Source of the DNA: Polaribacter sp. L3A8
Lineage (GTDB): Bacteria; Bacteroidota; Bacteroidia; Flavobacteriales; Flavobacteriaceae
NCBI RefSeq assembly: GCF_009796785.1
Contig: NZ_CP047026.1
Span: 1,882,001-1,946,000, forward strand
DNA length: 64,000 bases
Direction of reading: 5' to 3'
Shown piece after piece: positions 17,457-26,107 of the stretch; position 1 is the stretch's first letter, and each line of letters starts with the position of its first letter. The translations under genes were made by a program, and so were the position numbers. Below the pieces are notes generated by a model. The model had not been told where the DNA came from. It saw only the letters and a program-made list of their open reading frames with translations, and did not search any database.

Positions 17457-17717
17457 TTATAAAGTATTAATCTTTTCAACCAAACCTTTTGCTTTAACTT
17501 CTAATTCTTCATTAATCGCTTTAAAGTGCGCTTTCTTATTTTCTACCTTACTATTGTTAACTTTAGAAACTAAAGTATCAAAAGTTTCGATAGCTTCATC
17601 TATAATTGCTTCACCTTTTTCTGGTGCATTTTTTAAGATTGAAACATCTAATGCATATTCGATAACATCACCTAAAACGTAATTGATATCTTTTTTTAAG
17701 TTTTTTATACTTGCCAT
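17457..17717 (-). CDS. Small conserved helical protein (86 aa)
   Basis: An 86-residue soluble, all-helical, acidic/basic protein (MASIKNLKKDINYVLGDVIEYALDV...). There is no export signal and no recognisable catalytic motif. I recall orthologues across Flavobacteriaceae annotated only as hypothetical. It is followed by its own terminator and separated from the CAT-like gene by 29 nt, so it may be the last cistron of the idi operon or transcribed separately. Confidence 0.72.
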   Translation of the reverse strand: MASIKNLKKDINYVLGDVIEYALDVSILKNAPEKGEAIIDEAIETFDTLVSKVNNSKVENKKAHFKAINEELEVKAKGLVEKINTL

Positions 17718-17746
17718 AACTTATTTTAAATTTTAATTTTGCAAAG

Positions 17747-18376
17747 TTAGGTGTTTTTATCTAATTGCCTTTGATATTCTTCAAAAAATAAACCAATGTG
17801 GTAACCGTCTACCAATGCATGGTTTGCAGAAATAGCCACAGGCATTATAAATCTTGAGTTTTCTTTAAATATTTTACCAAATGCTAACTTTGGGATACTT
17901 TCGTTTTTTTGTCCAGAATTGGGCTCTTTATGACCTGTAAACGAAACCCAAGGTAACGCAGAGCAGTAGATACACTCATCTGAATTTACAAGAGGAAACA
18001 AGTCTGTGGAATTTAAAATTCGTGTTTTTTCTTCTAGAAAATTTTGATGGAAGGTTTTAAAGTCTTTAGAAAATTTTATAAATGAAAAACCAAAAGTATT
18101 ATCTTCTCTTGCAATTGTAGCCGATGCATGTAACACATCGCGAATAACAATTTTATCCTCTTTAAGAATTCTATACCTAAAATTTTCTATCTTATTTAAC
18201 GCTATTAAACAAGCGTGTAAATACATAGCGAATAAAGATTCTTTTTGTTTTTTAGATGTATTAAAAATTTTAGTAACATCTAAATTTGCTGTTATTCCAA
18301 AATAAGGATCTTCTAAATTAATAAAGTGTTGAAAATGTTGTTTTCTATTCCAGTTTCCAATATCTAAATAATTCAT
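17747..18376 (-). CDS. Chloramphenicol acetyltransferase-like acyltransferase
   Basis: A 209-residue protein of the CAT fold, the usual length of a CAT trimer subunit. The catalytic signature HxxxDG is present as NHALVDGYH with His186 and Asp190, and the substrate-side motif FTGHKEPNSG (residues 146-155) is recognisable. It overlaps the upstream HAD gene by 4 nt (ATGA), so it is translationally coupled within a housekeeping operon. Chromosomal CAT-like proteins are common in Flavobacteria and do not by themselves imply chloramphenicol resistance; the natural acyl acceptor is unknown. Confidence 0.85.
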   Translation of the reverse strand: MNYLDIGNWNRKQHFQHFINLEDPYFGITANLDVTKIFNTSKKQKESLFAMYLHACLIALNKIENFRYRILKEDKIVIRDVLHASATIAREDNTFGFSFIKFSKDFKTFHQNFLEEKTRILNSTDLFPLVNSDECIYCSALPWVSFTGHKEPNSGQKNESIPKLAFGKIFKENSRFIMPVAISANHALVDGYHIGLFFEEYQRQLDKNT

Positions 18377-19074
18377 AAAAAATCAATTATATCTCTAATG
18401 TTAGCAAGTGTTTTATAGTCAACCTCTAATTTTTCTTCATCACTCACTTCTTCATGCATCCAAGTGGTATGAAACGGAACGTGAATAGCAGAAGCCCCTA
18501 ATTCTATTAAAGGTAAAACATCTGATTTTAAAGAATTACCAATCATTAAAAATTCTGATGGAGCAACATCTAAATGACTGATTAACTTCTTATAGTCTTT
18601 CTTCTTTTTATCACTCATTACCTCTATATGATGAAAGTATTTTAGCAAATTAGATTTTTCTAATTTTCTTTCTTGGTCTAACAAATCTCCTTTGGTAGCA
18701 ACAATTAATTTATACTTGCCTTGTAACGACTGTAGCACCTCTTCTACTCCATCTAACAATTCTATAGGTTTTTCTATCATTTCTTTACCTATCTCTAAAA
18801 TTGCTTCTATTGTTTTTTGTTTTACTTGGTAATTAGACAATTCTAAAGCACATTCTACCATAGATAAAACAAAGCCTTTAACACCGTAACCATAGAGTTT
18901 TAAGTTTTTAATTTCCTTCTTAAAAAGCTCTTGATCTATTTTATTTTCGGTCTCGTACTTTGCTAGTAGTTTTGCAAACTGATGCTCTGCATCTCTAAAA
19001 TAAGTTTCATTTACCCATAAAGTATCATCTGCATCAAAAGCAATTACTTTTATGTTTTTACCTATTTTAGTCAT
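18373..19074 (-). CDS. HAD-superfamily hydrolase
   Basis: A 233-residue HAD phosphatase-like enzyme. Motif I is FDADDTLW (nucleophile Asp15), motif II the VATKG region near residue 127, and motif IV GNSLKSDV near residue 174. The cap is a small helical insert, as in subfamily I phosphatases such as phosphoglycolate or nucleotide phosphatases. It starts 3 nt after kdsB and overlaps the CAT-like gene by 4 nt. Being next to kdsB raises the possibility of KDO-8-phosphate phosphatase, but KdsC-type proteins are shorter (about 170 residues) and lack a cap, so this is not claimed. Confidence 0.88.
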   Translation of the reverse strand: MTKIGKNIKVIAFDADDTLWVNETYFRDAEHQFAKLLAKYETENKIDQELFKKEIKNLKLYGYGVKGFVLSMVECALELSNYQVKQKTIEAILEIGKEMIEKPIELLDGVEEVLQSLQGKYKLIVATKGDLLDQERKLEKSNLLKYFHHIEVMSDKKKKDYKKLISHLDVAPSEFLMIGNSLKSDVLPLIELGASAIHVPFHTTWMHEEVSDEEKLEVDYKTLANIRDIIDFL

Positions 19075-19077
19075 AAT

Positions 19078-19809
19078 TTATGCCTTTAAAAATTGAATTG
19101 CTTTTTCTAAATCTTCTGGAGTATCTATACCAACAGCTTCTACATCTGTTTCTACCATTTTAATTTTCTTACCAATTTCTTGATATCTAATGGCTTCTAT
19201 TTTTTCTGCCGCTTCTAAAGGCGTCATCGGTGTATTATAAAAATCTATTAATGCTTGTTTTCTAAACGCATAGACTCCTTTATGTTTATAGTATTTTACA
19301 GCTACATCTTTATCTCTATGGTAAGGAATTACGCTTCTAGAAAAGTAAATAGCTAAATTATTTACATCGGTAATTACCTTAACATTATTAGGGTTTTCTA
19401 TATCTTCTTTATTGGTAATTTGTACTTTTAACGAAGCTAAATCAATTTCTTTTTTATCGTCTTTTTTAAAGACATCAATTAATTTAGATAATGAAACTTC
19501 ATCAATAAAAGGTTCATCTCCCTGAACATTAATCACAATATCTGCTTCTATATTTTCTACCGCTTCGGCAATTCTATCAGAACCACATTCGTGTTCTTTG
19601 GTACTCATAATTGCTTTTCCACCTGCTTTTTCTATGGTTTTAAAAATAATATCAGAATCTGTTACAATATAAACATCATCAAATAGGTTGGTATGCAAAG
19701 CTGCTTCATACGTTCTTAAAATAACGGGTTTACCTCCTAAATCTTTCATTAATTTCCCTGGAAAACGAGATGCACTATAACGTGCAGGAATCATGGCAAT
19801 TATTTTCAT
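19078..19809 (-). CDS. kdsB: 3-deoxy-manno-octulosonate cytidylyltransferase
   Basis: Activates KDO as CMP-KDO for lipopolysaccharide core synthesis, in the cytoplasm. The 243-residue length matches KdsB. Visible motifs are [15 protein letters not shown] at residues 7-21 (the nucleotidyltransferase loop), [17 protein letters not shown] (metal-binding Asp) and the [10 protein letters not shown] segment. It lies in an operon downstream of queD with 34 nt between them and 3 nt before the HAD gene. This shows the organism makes KDO-containing LPS. Confidence 0.97.
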   Translation of the reverse strand: MKIIAMIPARYSASRFPGKLMKDLGGKPVILRTYEAALHTNLFDDVYIVTDSDIIFKTIEKAGGKAIMSTKEHECGSDRIAEAVENIEADIVINVQGDEPFIDEVSLSKLIDVFKKDDKKEIDLASLKVQITNKEDIENPNNVKVITDVNNLAIYFSRSVIPYHRDKDVAVKYYKHKGVYAFRKQALIDFYNTPMTPLEAAEKIEAIRYQEIGKKIKMVETDVEAVGIDTPEDLEKAIQFLKA

Positions 19810-19843
19810 AAATTATATTTAATGTAGATGCTTGTAAAAGAGA

Positions 19844-20257
19844 TTACTCTCCTGTATAACGCACAAAATTTCTTCGTGTTTCGTATAAAGTTACTTCTAT
19901 TTCTAAATGTGCTGGTATATGAGGACGTAATTTATTGTAAATAACAATTGAAATATTTTCTGCCGTAGGATTCAAACTTTTAAATTCTGCTACTTCAATA
20001 TTTAAGTTTTTATGATCAAACGGATCTTCTACTTCGTTTTTAATCAACTCTCTTAACAAGCCTAAATCATACACAAAACCAGTTATAGGATCTACCTCAC
20101 CAAACAAAGCTATAATCATCTCGTAATTATGACCATGGTAATTAGGGTTGCTACATTTGCCAAATACTTCTGCATTTTTGGCATCAGACCAAGCAGGATT
20201 AAACAACCTATGTGCAGCATTAAAATGGGCTCTTCTATAAACTTTTACTTTAGGCAT
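19844..20257 (-). CDS. queD: 6-carboxytetrahydropterin synthase / 6-pyruvoyl-tetrahydropterin synthase family
   Basis: A 137-residue member of the PTPS/QueD family. Zinc ligands are visible in HFNAAHRL (residue 13 region) and NYHGHNYE (residues about 47-54), with the catalytic Cys in GKCSNPNYHGH and the late Glu in TLYETRRNF. In most bacteria this enzyme makes 6-carboxytetrahydropterin for queuosine, so queD is the likelier function. It overlaps the idi gene by 8 nt and is probably translated from the same message. Other queuosine genes are not in the window. Confidence 0.9.
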   Translation of the reverse strand: MPKVKVYRRAHFNAAHRLFNPAWSDAKNAEVFGKCSNPNYHGHNYEMIIALFGEVDPITGFVYDLGLLRELIKNEVEDPFDHKNLNIEVAEFKSLNPTAENISIVIYNKLRPHIPAHLEIEVTLYETRRNFVRYTGE

Positions 20258-20768
20258 TTGTTAATTTTTCAAAAGATTTGTCAAAAATAATTTTAAACCA
20301 CTCTGTATATTCTTGCGGATTCTCTGTCATGTCTTTTTTAACATCAATTAAAGTCATCCATTTATAAGCCTCTACTTCTTCTTTGTTAATTTTAGGTGCA
20401 TCATTATAATACCCAATCATAACATGGTCTAATTCGTGTTCTGTTAAACCATTGTCAAAAGGCGCTTTGTAAATAAACGAAAAAACTTCCTTAATTTCGG
20501 TAACAAACCCCATTTCTTCTTCTAATCTTCTTTTACCTGCTGCTAAATTAGTTTCCCCATCTCTTTGATGAGAACAACAAGTGTTTGTCCATAATAAAGG
20601 CGAATGGTATTTACTTGCTGCTCTTTGTTGCAACATTAACTCTCCTTTTTTATTAAACACAAATACAGAAAAAGCTCTATGTAAAAGGGCTTTTTCGTGG
20701 GCTTCCATTTTTGGCATCAATCCTATCGGATTGTCTTTTTCATCAACTAAAACTACTTGTTCTTCCAT
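20250..20768 (-). CDS. idi: Isopentenyl-diphosphate delta-isomerase, type I
   Basis: Interconverts IPP and DMAPP. The Nudix-fold type I enzyme is shown by TNTCCSH (active-site Cys), HxRD-type contacts, and RRLEEEMGF with the catalytic Glu cluster. I place the start at the ATG at 20768 (MEEQVVLVDEK, 172 residues); the open frame extends ten codons further upstream, but a -7 promoter element (20774-20781) sits inside that extension, so transcription would start at about the chosen ATG. First gene of the idi-queD-kdsB-HAD-cat operon. Confidence 0.95.
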   Translation of the reverse strand: MEEQVVLVDEKDNPIGLMPKMEAHEKALLHRAFSVFVFNKKGELMLQQRAASKYHSPLLWTNTCCSHQRDGETNLAAGKRRLEEEMGFVTEIKEVFSFIYKAPFDNGLTEHELDHVMIGYYNDAPKINKEEVEAYKWMTLIDVKKDMTENPQEYTEWFKIIFDKSFEKLTNA

Positions 20769-20773
20769 AGTTA

Positions 20774-20781
20774 CAAAAATA
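20774..20781 (-). promoter_or_regulatory. -7 promoter element of the idi operon
   Basis: Minus strand reads TATTTTTG (TAnnTTTG), ending 5 nt before the idi ATG at 20768, so the mRNA is predicted to be leaderless. Confidence 0.5.
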
Positions 20782-20857
20782 AGAAAATCAACTATCAATA
20801 AATCATAAATTAATTACAAAAACCATAAGACTTTTCTATTCTTTTATTATGATACCA

Positions 20858-20865
20858 TATATTTG
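20858..20865 (+). promoter_or_regulatory. -7 promoter element of the cyclophilin lipoprotein
   Basis: TATATTTG, a full -7 match 25 nt upstream of the ATG at 20891. Confidence 0.55.
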
Positions 20866-20890
20866 TAAGAATTAACATCTAATTGCTTTC

Positions 20891-21577
20891 ATGAAAACTT
20901 TATTTAAACTCTTTTTAGTGCTCGCTTTCATCACTTTTTATCAATGTAAAGACGAAAACAAATCTGTAGAAAAAAAGACCTTAACCTTAAAAAATAAGAA
21001 AGTTAAAAAAGAGGTTATTAAAGCTTGGGATAGTTTAAATAGTAATAATACAGAAGCTTTTTTAACCGAATTTGGCAATCAGAATTCAGAAACAAAAGTA
21101 TTGATTAAGACAGATTTTGGTGATATAAAAATCCGCTTATATGATGATGTTCCTATCCACAGAGCTAATTTTATATTCTTAACCAAAATAAAATATTTTA
21201 ATACGACTGTTTTTTATAGAATTGCTAAAAATTTTGTAATTCAAGGTGGTAATTCCGATGAAATGTACACGCAACGAGAACGTAGAAAATATGGAAATTA
21301 TTTATTAAAACCCGAATTCAGAAAAAACAGAAAACATAAATACGGAGCATTGGCCGCTGCCAGACAGTGGGATCATAATCCTAATAAATTATCAAGTCCT
21401 TTTGAGTTTTATATTGTTCAGAAAAAAAGTGGCGCACATCATTTAGACAATGAGCACACTGTTTTTGGTGAAGTAATTTCTGGTTTTTCTACCATGGAAA
21501 AAATATCTAAAGTAGCTGTTGGTGTTGATGAATGGCCAATTGACGATGTAAAAATGACTGTAGAAATTATAGATTAG
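20891..21577 (+). CDS. Cyclophilin-type peptidyl-prolyl isomerase, lipoprotein
   Basis: A 228-residue envelope prolyl isomerase. The N-terminus is a lipoprotein signal (MKTLFKLFLVLAFITFYQC) with the lipidated Cys at residue 19, followed by a Lys-rich linker. The cyclophilin domain spans about residues 75-228: IKTDFGDIKIRLYDDVPIHRANF, FYRIAKNFVIQGG (catalytic Arg region), and HLDNEHTVFGEVISG. It presumably assists folding of periplasmic or outer-membrane proteins. It has its own -7 promoter element and is followed by prfC, with which it shares no obvious function. Confidence 0.92.
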   Translation: MKTLFKLFLVLAFITFYQCKDENKSVEKKTLTLKNKKVKKEVIKAWDSLNSNNTEAFLTEFGNQNSETKVLIKTDFGDIKIRLYDDVPIHRANFIFLTKIKYFNTTVFYRIAKNFVIQGGNSDEMYTQRERRKYGNYLLKPEFRKNRKHKYGALAAARQWDHNPNKLSSPFEFYIVQKKSGAHHLDNEHTVFGEVISGFSTMEKISKVAVGVDEWPIDDVKMTVEIID

Positions 21578-21702
21578 TAAAAAAAACACTGAAATTTTAT
21601 ACTTTTTTTTGATAGTTTTATGCGGTAAAACGATTAAAAAAACAAACAATTACTACATTTTACAACCCTTTAAATTGACTATAAAATATCGTATATAAAC
21701 CC

Positions 21703-21710
21703 TATCTTTG
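21703..21710 (+). promoter_or_regulatory. -7 promoter element of prfC
   Basis: TATCTTTG, a full -7 match, 17 nt before the prfC ATG. A TTGAC lies further upstream (21675) but at longer than normal spacing. Confidence 0.55.
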
Positions 21711-21727
21711 CACCTCAAATTTTGTAG

Positions 21728-23320
21728 ATGACTTTTTTAGAAGAAATAGCACGTAGAAGAACCTTTGGTATTATATCGCATCCAGATGCTGGTAAAACCA
21801 CATTAACAGAGAAATTGTTACTTTTTGGAGGGGCAATTCAAGAAGCAGGTGCTGTAAAAAATAATAAGATAAAAAAGGGAGCAACTTCCGATTTTATGGA
21901 GATTGAACGTCAGCGTGGTATCTCTGTAGCTACTTCTGTTTTAGCTTTCATCTATCAAGATAAAAAAATAAACATTTTAGACACACCTGGTCACAAAGAT
22001 TTTGCAGAAGATACTTTTAGAACTTTAACAGCTGTAGATAGTGTTATTGTTGTAATTGATGTTGCAAAAGGTGTAGAACCACAAACTGAGAAATTAGTTG
22101 AAGTTTGTAGAATGAGAAATATTCCAATGTTGGTTTTTATCAACAAGTTGGATAGAGAAGGAAAAGATGCCTTTGATTTATTAGACGAAGTTGAACAAAA
22201 ATTAGGCTTAACCGTTACACCAATGAGTTTTCCTATTGGAATGGGATACGACTTTAAAGGAATTTACAATATCTGGGAAAAGAAATTAAATCTTTTTTCT
22301 GGTGATAATAAAACTTCTATTTCTGAAGGTGTTGAGTTTGATGATTTATCAAACCCAGAATTAGACACTATAGTTGGTAAAAAAGCTGCTGATACTTTAC
22401 GTGAAGAAATAGAATTAATTAGTGAAGTATATCCAGAATTTGACAGAGATGAATACTTAAAAGGCTTGCTACAACCTGTATTTTTTGGTTCTGCTTTAAA
22501 TAACTTTGGAGTAAAAGAATTATTAGATGCATTTATTAAGATTGCTCCTTCTCCGCAACCTAAAAAAGCAGAAGAGCGTTTAGTAGATTCTAAAGAGAAA
22601 AAAATGACTGGTTTTGTGTTTAAAATCCATGCAAACATGGATCCTAAACATAGAGATAGACTGGCTTTTATTAAAATTGTATCGGGTACTTTTAAAAGAA
22701 ATGCGCCTTATTTACATGTTAGAAACGGTAAAAAAGTAAAATTTTCTAGTCCGAATGCATTTTTTGCTGAAAAGAAAGAAATTGTAGACGAGTCATTTCC
22801 TGGAGATATTGTTGGTATTCATGATACCGGAAACTTTAAAATTGGAGATACTTTAACAGAAGGAGAAGAATTGAATTTTAAAGGAATTCCAAGTTTTTCT
22901 CCAGAGCATTTCCGTTATGTAAATAACGCAGACCCAATGAAATCTAAACAATTGTACAAAGGTTTAGACCAATTAATGGATGAAGGTGTTGCCCAATTAT
23001 TTACGTTAGATATGAATGGTCGTAAGGTAATTGGTACTGTTGGTGCATTACAATACGAGGTTATTCAATATCGATTAGAGCATGAATATGGAGCAAAATG
23101 TTCTTACGAAAACTTAAGTGTTCATAAAGCTTGTTGGGTAGAACCAGAAGATATAAAGAACGATGAGTTTAAAGAATTTAAACGTGTTAAACAACGCTAT
23201 TTAGCAAAAGACAAACAAGGTCAGTTAGTATTTTTAGCAGACTCTGAGTTTACAATACAAATGACTCAAAGTAAATATCCAACGGTGAAATTACATTTCA
23301 CGAGTGAATTTAAAAAATAG
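21728..23320 (+). CDS. prfC: Peptide chain release factor 3
   Basis: Ribosome-associated GTPase that recycles RF1/RF2 after termination. The 530-residue length is standard. Motifs seen are SHPDAGKTTLTEKLL (G1, residues about 18-32), RGISVATSV (G2), DTPGHKDFAEDTFR (G3) and NKLDREG (G4, residues about 140-146), followed by the RF3-specific C-terminal domains. It begins with MTFLEEIARRRTFGIISHPDAGKTT, the characteristic RF3 opening. The downstream outer-membrane gene starts 3 nt after its stop, so both are probably on one transcript. Confidence 0.98.
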   Translation: MTFLEEIARRRTFGIISHPDAGKTTLTEKLLLFGGAIQEAGAVKNNKIKKGATSDFMEIERQRGISVATSVLAFIYQDKKINILDTPGHKDFAEDTFRTLTAVDSVIVVIDVAKGVEPQTEKLVEVCRMRNIPMLVFINKLDREGKDAFDLLDEVEQKLGLTVTPMSFPIGMGYDFKGIYNIWEKKLNLFSGDNKTSISEGVEFDDLSNPELDTIVGKKAADTLREEIELISEVYPEFDRDEYLKGLLQPVFFGSALNNFGVKELLDAFIKIAPSPQPKKAEERLVDSKEKKMTGFVFKIHANMDPKHRDRLAFIKIVSGTFKRNAPYLHVRNGKKVKFSSPNAFFAEKKEIVDESFPGDIVGIHDTGNFKIGDTLTEGEELNFKGIPSFSPEHFRYVNNADPMKSKQLYKGLDQLMDEGVAQLFTLDMNGRKVIGTVGALQYEVIQYRLEHEYGAKCSYENLSVHKACWVEPEDIKNDEFKEFKRVKQRYLAKDKQGQLVFLADSEFTIQMTQSKYPTVKLHFTSEFKK

Positions 23321-23323
23321 ATT

Positions 23324-24886
23324 ATGAAGAAAATATTTTTTTTACTAATTACTTTTGTAGCCCTAAATACTTTTTCTCAAACAGATAATCTATCCTATTT
23401 AAAAGGTAATGAACTACGCAACAGTATTCGTTTAAATTATATTTTAGTTCATCAGCCAGTAAGTCAAGTTAGCTATGGCTTAGAGCCAACAATGGGCTTT
23501 ATTGGTTTAAATTATAACTTCCCTTTAAATGATTGGTTGTATACAGGTATTGGTTTCCACACAGCAATTACAGGAGATCAAGGTGGTTTGTTTACTCTTG
23601 GTGTAAATTTAGGGGTAAATAAACAAATTTATAAAAACTTATATTTTGATGCTAACGTTCACTTTGGTGGCGGTGGTGGCTTTAGAAGTTTGGTTAACGG
23701 AGGAGGTATTATTTACCCTAATGCAGGTTTACAATACAAAGCTAATGGGTATTCCTTTGGAGTGCAGTATGGTTACGTAAACTTTTTTACGGGAATTCAA
23801 AAAAGTGATAATATTTCGTTTTTTGTAGAAATACCAACTTCTTTAAGATCTACTTCTTATGCAGATGCTCAAAAATCTTTTATCAACAAAAACGAATCTA
23901 AAGATGAATTTTGGACAAAACCAGCCGTAAAAAGTGTGCAACAAGTAACTTTCGACTACTTTTTTCCTTTTGGAGATTCTAGAACAGATGCTAGTACAAC
24001 ACCAAAATACAAACCTATAGATCATACATTATCTATTATCGGTTTTGAGTACCAACGTTACCTAACAAATAATACTTTTATCTATGCACATGTAGATGCC
24101 ATGTATGCAGGTTTAACTGCTGGTTTTATGGATTTATTTATGGGTGTTGGAAAAAATTTTATTGAAACCAAATATGTAAATTTCTTTGGTAAGTTTGGTA
24201 TTGGAGCTGCAGGTGGTAGAATTTACCCAGAAGGAGGTTTAACCATGTACCCAAGTGTTGGTGCCGATGTAAAAATTACAGAAAAATTTGGTTTAAGTGC
24301 TCATGGTGGTTATCACAGATCTATTGGCGGTACATTCGAAGCTTATACGGCAGGTTTTAGTATTAAATATTATGGCTTAAGTGGAGGAACTAAAGATCCT
24401 TTTTCGGGTGAAGAAGCAACAAGTATAAAAACACAAGGAATACAAATTGGCGTTCAAAATCAAACATATTTTGATGTTGCTAAATTTGGAATTCCAGCAA
24501 GTGATTTACAATTAATTGCCATAAAAGTAAACTACGATTTAAATCATCGTTTTTACATTACTGGAGAAGCTTCTTTTGCATACGAAGGAGAATCTGGTGG
24601 GTATGCACACGGTATTTTTGGTTTGGGCGTAAAATCAAATAGATTTGCAAACGATAAACTTTCTTTATTTGTAGAAGCTGCTGCTGGTGTAGCTGGTGGT
24701 GGAAGAGTAGATTCTGGTGAAGGTATTTTAGTAAGACCAACCGCAGGTATTAATTACCACGTAAACGATAATTTTTCTTTTAATATTGCAGGCGGACAAA
24801 TGTGGTCTCCTTATGGTAATGTAAATTCATCTAACATCAATATTGGTTTATCTTATGGTCTATCAATTTTAAATGCTAAAAAATAA
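23324..24886 (+). CDS. Outer-membrane beta-barrel protein of unknown function
   Basis: A 520-residue exported protein: signal peptide MKKIFFLLITFVALNTFSQ (cleavage after about residue 18) followed by alternating aromatic/hydrophobic beta strands with many glycines throughout (WLYTGIGFHTAI, FGGGGGFRSL, KFGIGAAGGRIYP, FSFNIAGGQMW). The pattern repeats in the two halves, each with a glycine-rich strand followed by YP..G, so an internal duplication is likely. It ends in Leu-Ser-Ile-Leu-Asn-Ala-Lys-Lys rather than a terminal Phe. It starts 3 nt after prfC and is followed by a terminator. Substrate or role unknown. Confidence 0.75.
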   Translation: MKKIFFLLITFVALNTFSQTDNLSYLKGNELRNSIRLNYILVHQPVSQVSYGLEPTMGFIGLNYNFPLNDWLYTGIGFHTAITGDQGGLFTLGVNLGVNKQIYKNLYFDANVHFGGGGGFRSLVNGGGIIYPNAGLQYKANGYSFGVQYGYVNFFTGIQKSDNISFFVEIPTSLRSTSYADAQKSFINKNESKDEFWTKPAVKSVQQVTFDYFFPFGDSRTDASTTPKYKPIDHTLSIIGFEYQRYLTNNTFIYAHVDAMYAGLTAGFMDLFMGVGKNFIETKYVNFFGKFGIGAAGGRIYPEGGLTMYPSVGADVKITEKFGLSAHGGYHRSIGGTFEAYTAGFSIKYYGLSGGTKDPFSGEEATSIKTQGIQIGVQNQTYFDVAKFGIPASDLQLIAIKVNYDLNHRFYITGEASFAYEGESGGYAHGIFGLGVKSNRFANDKLSLFVEAAAGVAGGGRVDSGEGILVRPTAGINYHVNDNFSFNIAGGQMWSPYGNVNSSNINIGLSYGLSILNAKK

Positions 24887-24889
24887 TGT

Positions 24890-24914
24890 ATGCTGAATGA
24901 ATTTCAGCATTTTA
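24890..24914 (+). terminator. Terminator after the outer-membrane protein gene
   Basis: ATGCTGAAT pairs with ATTTCAGCAT around a 2-nt loop, followed by TTTTAT. It begins 3 nt after the stop codon. Confidence 0.75.
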
Positions 24915-24954
24915 TCAATAATAAAATCTTAAGTTATTTTAAGATTACAATTAA

Positions 24955-25017
24955 GGTCAGTTCGAGCGCAGTCGAGAACTAATAAATGAATAAAACCTCT
25001 CGACTGCGCTCGAGAAC
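24955..25017. repeat. TCGAG palindromic repeat, copy 1 (paired inverted units)
   Basis: TCGAGCGCAGTCGAGA (24962-24977) and its exact reverse complement (24998-25013) form a 16-bp stem around a 20-nt spacer, with flanking GGTCAG and GAACAC. It sits just upstream of the cyclophilin-FKBP ATG at 25040. This is the best preserved of a repeat family with members at 26355, 32086, 52448, 56449 and 57899. Confidence 0.9.
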
Positions 25018-25039
25018 ACAAAAAAGTAAATTAAAGATT

Positions 25040-25972
25040 ATGAATAACGGAATTTATGCAAAATTCACCACTCCAAAAGGTGAGATTTTAGTACAATTAG
25101 AACACGAAAAAACTCCTGGAACTGTTGGTAATTTTGTTGCTTTAACAGAAGGTAATTTAGAAAATGCTGTAAAAGAGCAAGGAACTCCTTATTATGACGG
25201 ATTAAAATTCCACAGAGTAATTCCAGAATTTATGGTACAAGGTGGTTGTCCACAAGGTTCAGGTACTGGTAACCCAGGTTATAAATTTGATGATGAATTT
25301 CATCCAGATTTAAAACATGATGCTCCTGGTAAATTAGCAATGGCTAATTCTGGACCTGCAACAAACGGAAGTCAGTTTTACATTACCCACGTTCCTACTC
25401 CATGGTTAGACGGTAAACATACTGTTTTTGGTTCTGTAATAGAAGGACAAGATGTTGTTGATGCAATTGCGCAAGGAGATGAAATAACAACTGTAGAAAT
25501 TATTAAAGTTGGTGCAGAAGCAGAAGCTTTTAATGCGGTTGAAGCTTTTAGAACTTTTGAAGGATCTAGAGAAAAGCGTGAAGCTGCTGAAATAGCAAAA
25601 CAAAAAGCATTGTTAGATACAGTTGCTGCTGGTTATGACGAAACTGCAAGTGGTTTGCGTTACCAAATTTTACAAAAAGGTGATGGAAAAAAAGCAACAA
25701 AAGGCGCTGGAGTTTCTGTACACTATAAAGGTCAATTATTAGACGGTACTGTTTTTGATTCTTCTTACAAGAGAAAAGAACCAATCGACTTTAATGTTGG
25801 TGTAGGTCAGGTTATTGCTGGTTGGGATGAAGGAATTTTATTATTACAAGTTGGCGATAAAGCTCGTTTTGTAATTCCTTCTAATTTAGCGTATGGTTCT
25901 GCAGGTGCAGGAGGAGTAATTCCACCAGATGCAACACTTATTTTTGATGTTGAATTAATGGCTGTAAAATAA
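25040..25972 (+). CDS. Cyclophilin-FKBP fusion peptidyl-prolyl isomerase
   Basis: A two-domain prolyl isomerase of 310 residues. Residues 1-155 are cyclophilin-like (NGIYAKFTTPKGEILVQLEHEKTPGTVGNF, FHRVIPEFMVQGG, NGSQFYITHVPTPWLDGKHTVFG); residues 200-310 are FKBP-like (VSVHYKGQLLDGTVFDSSY, GVGQVIAGWDEGILLLQVGDKARFVIPSNLAYG). A Lys/Glu-rich helix links them. I chose the ATG at 25040 (MNNGIYAK) rather than the longer open frame from 24986, because that extension is encoded by the palindromic repeat and is not protein-like. There is no export signal, so it is predicted to be cytoplasmic. Confidence 0.93.
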   Translation: MNNGIYAKFTTPKGEILVQLEHEKTPGTVGNFVALTEGNLENAVKEQGTPYYDGLKFHRVIPEFMVQGGCPQGSGTGNPGYKFDDEFHPDLKHDAPGKLAMANSGPATNGSQFYITHVPTPWLDGKHTVFGSVIEGQDVVDAIAQGDEITTVEIIKVGAEAEAFNAVEAFRTFEGSREKREAAEIAKQKALLDTVAAGYDETASGLRYQILQKGDGKKATKGAGVSVHYKGQLLDGTVFDSSYKRKEPIDFNVGVGQVIAGWDEGILLLQVGDKARFVIPSNLAYGSAGAGGVIPPDATLIFDVELMAVK

Positions 25973-26003
25973 GAATAACATTCTTTACAAGTTATATAAT
26001 TAC

Positions 26004-26037
26004 AAAAAGCTCTCTGATTTCAGGGAGCTTTTTTTTA
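26004..26037 (+). terminator. Terminator after the cyclophilin-FKBP gene
   Basis: AAAAGCTC pairs with GAGCTTTT around an internal TCTGA/TCAGG region, followed by TTTTTT; 31 nt after the stop codon. Confidence 0.88.
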
Positions 26038-26107
26038 TGTAAAAATTTAACTTCTTAGACCTATATTATAAGTTCTTAAAAAAATTATACTAAACTAGTT
26101 GCGAGTC

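Noticed and set aside
17747..18376. CAT-like gene as an acquired antibiotic resistance gene
   Set aside because: It is embedded by overlap in a housekeeping operon with normal composition and no mobile element nearby; chromosomal CAT-like proteins are common in this family.
18373..19074. HAD gene as KDO-8-phosphate phosphatase (KdsC)
   Set aside because: Adjacent to kdsB, but about 60 residues too long and with a cap domain that KdsC lacks.
24986..25039. N-terminal extension of the cyclophilin-FKBP gene
   Set aside because: This stretch is the right arm of a palindromic repeat, and the protein beginning at 25040 matches the normal cyclophilin start.
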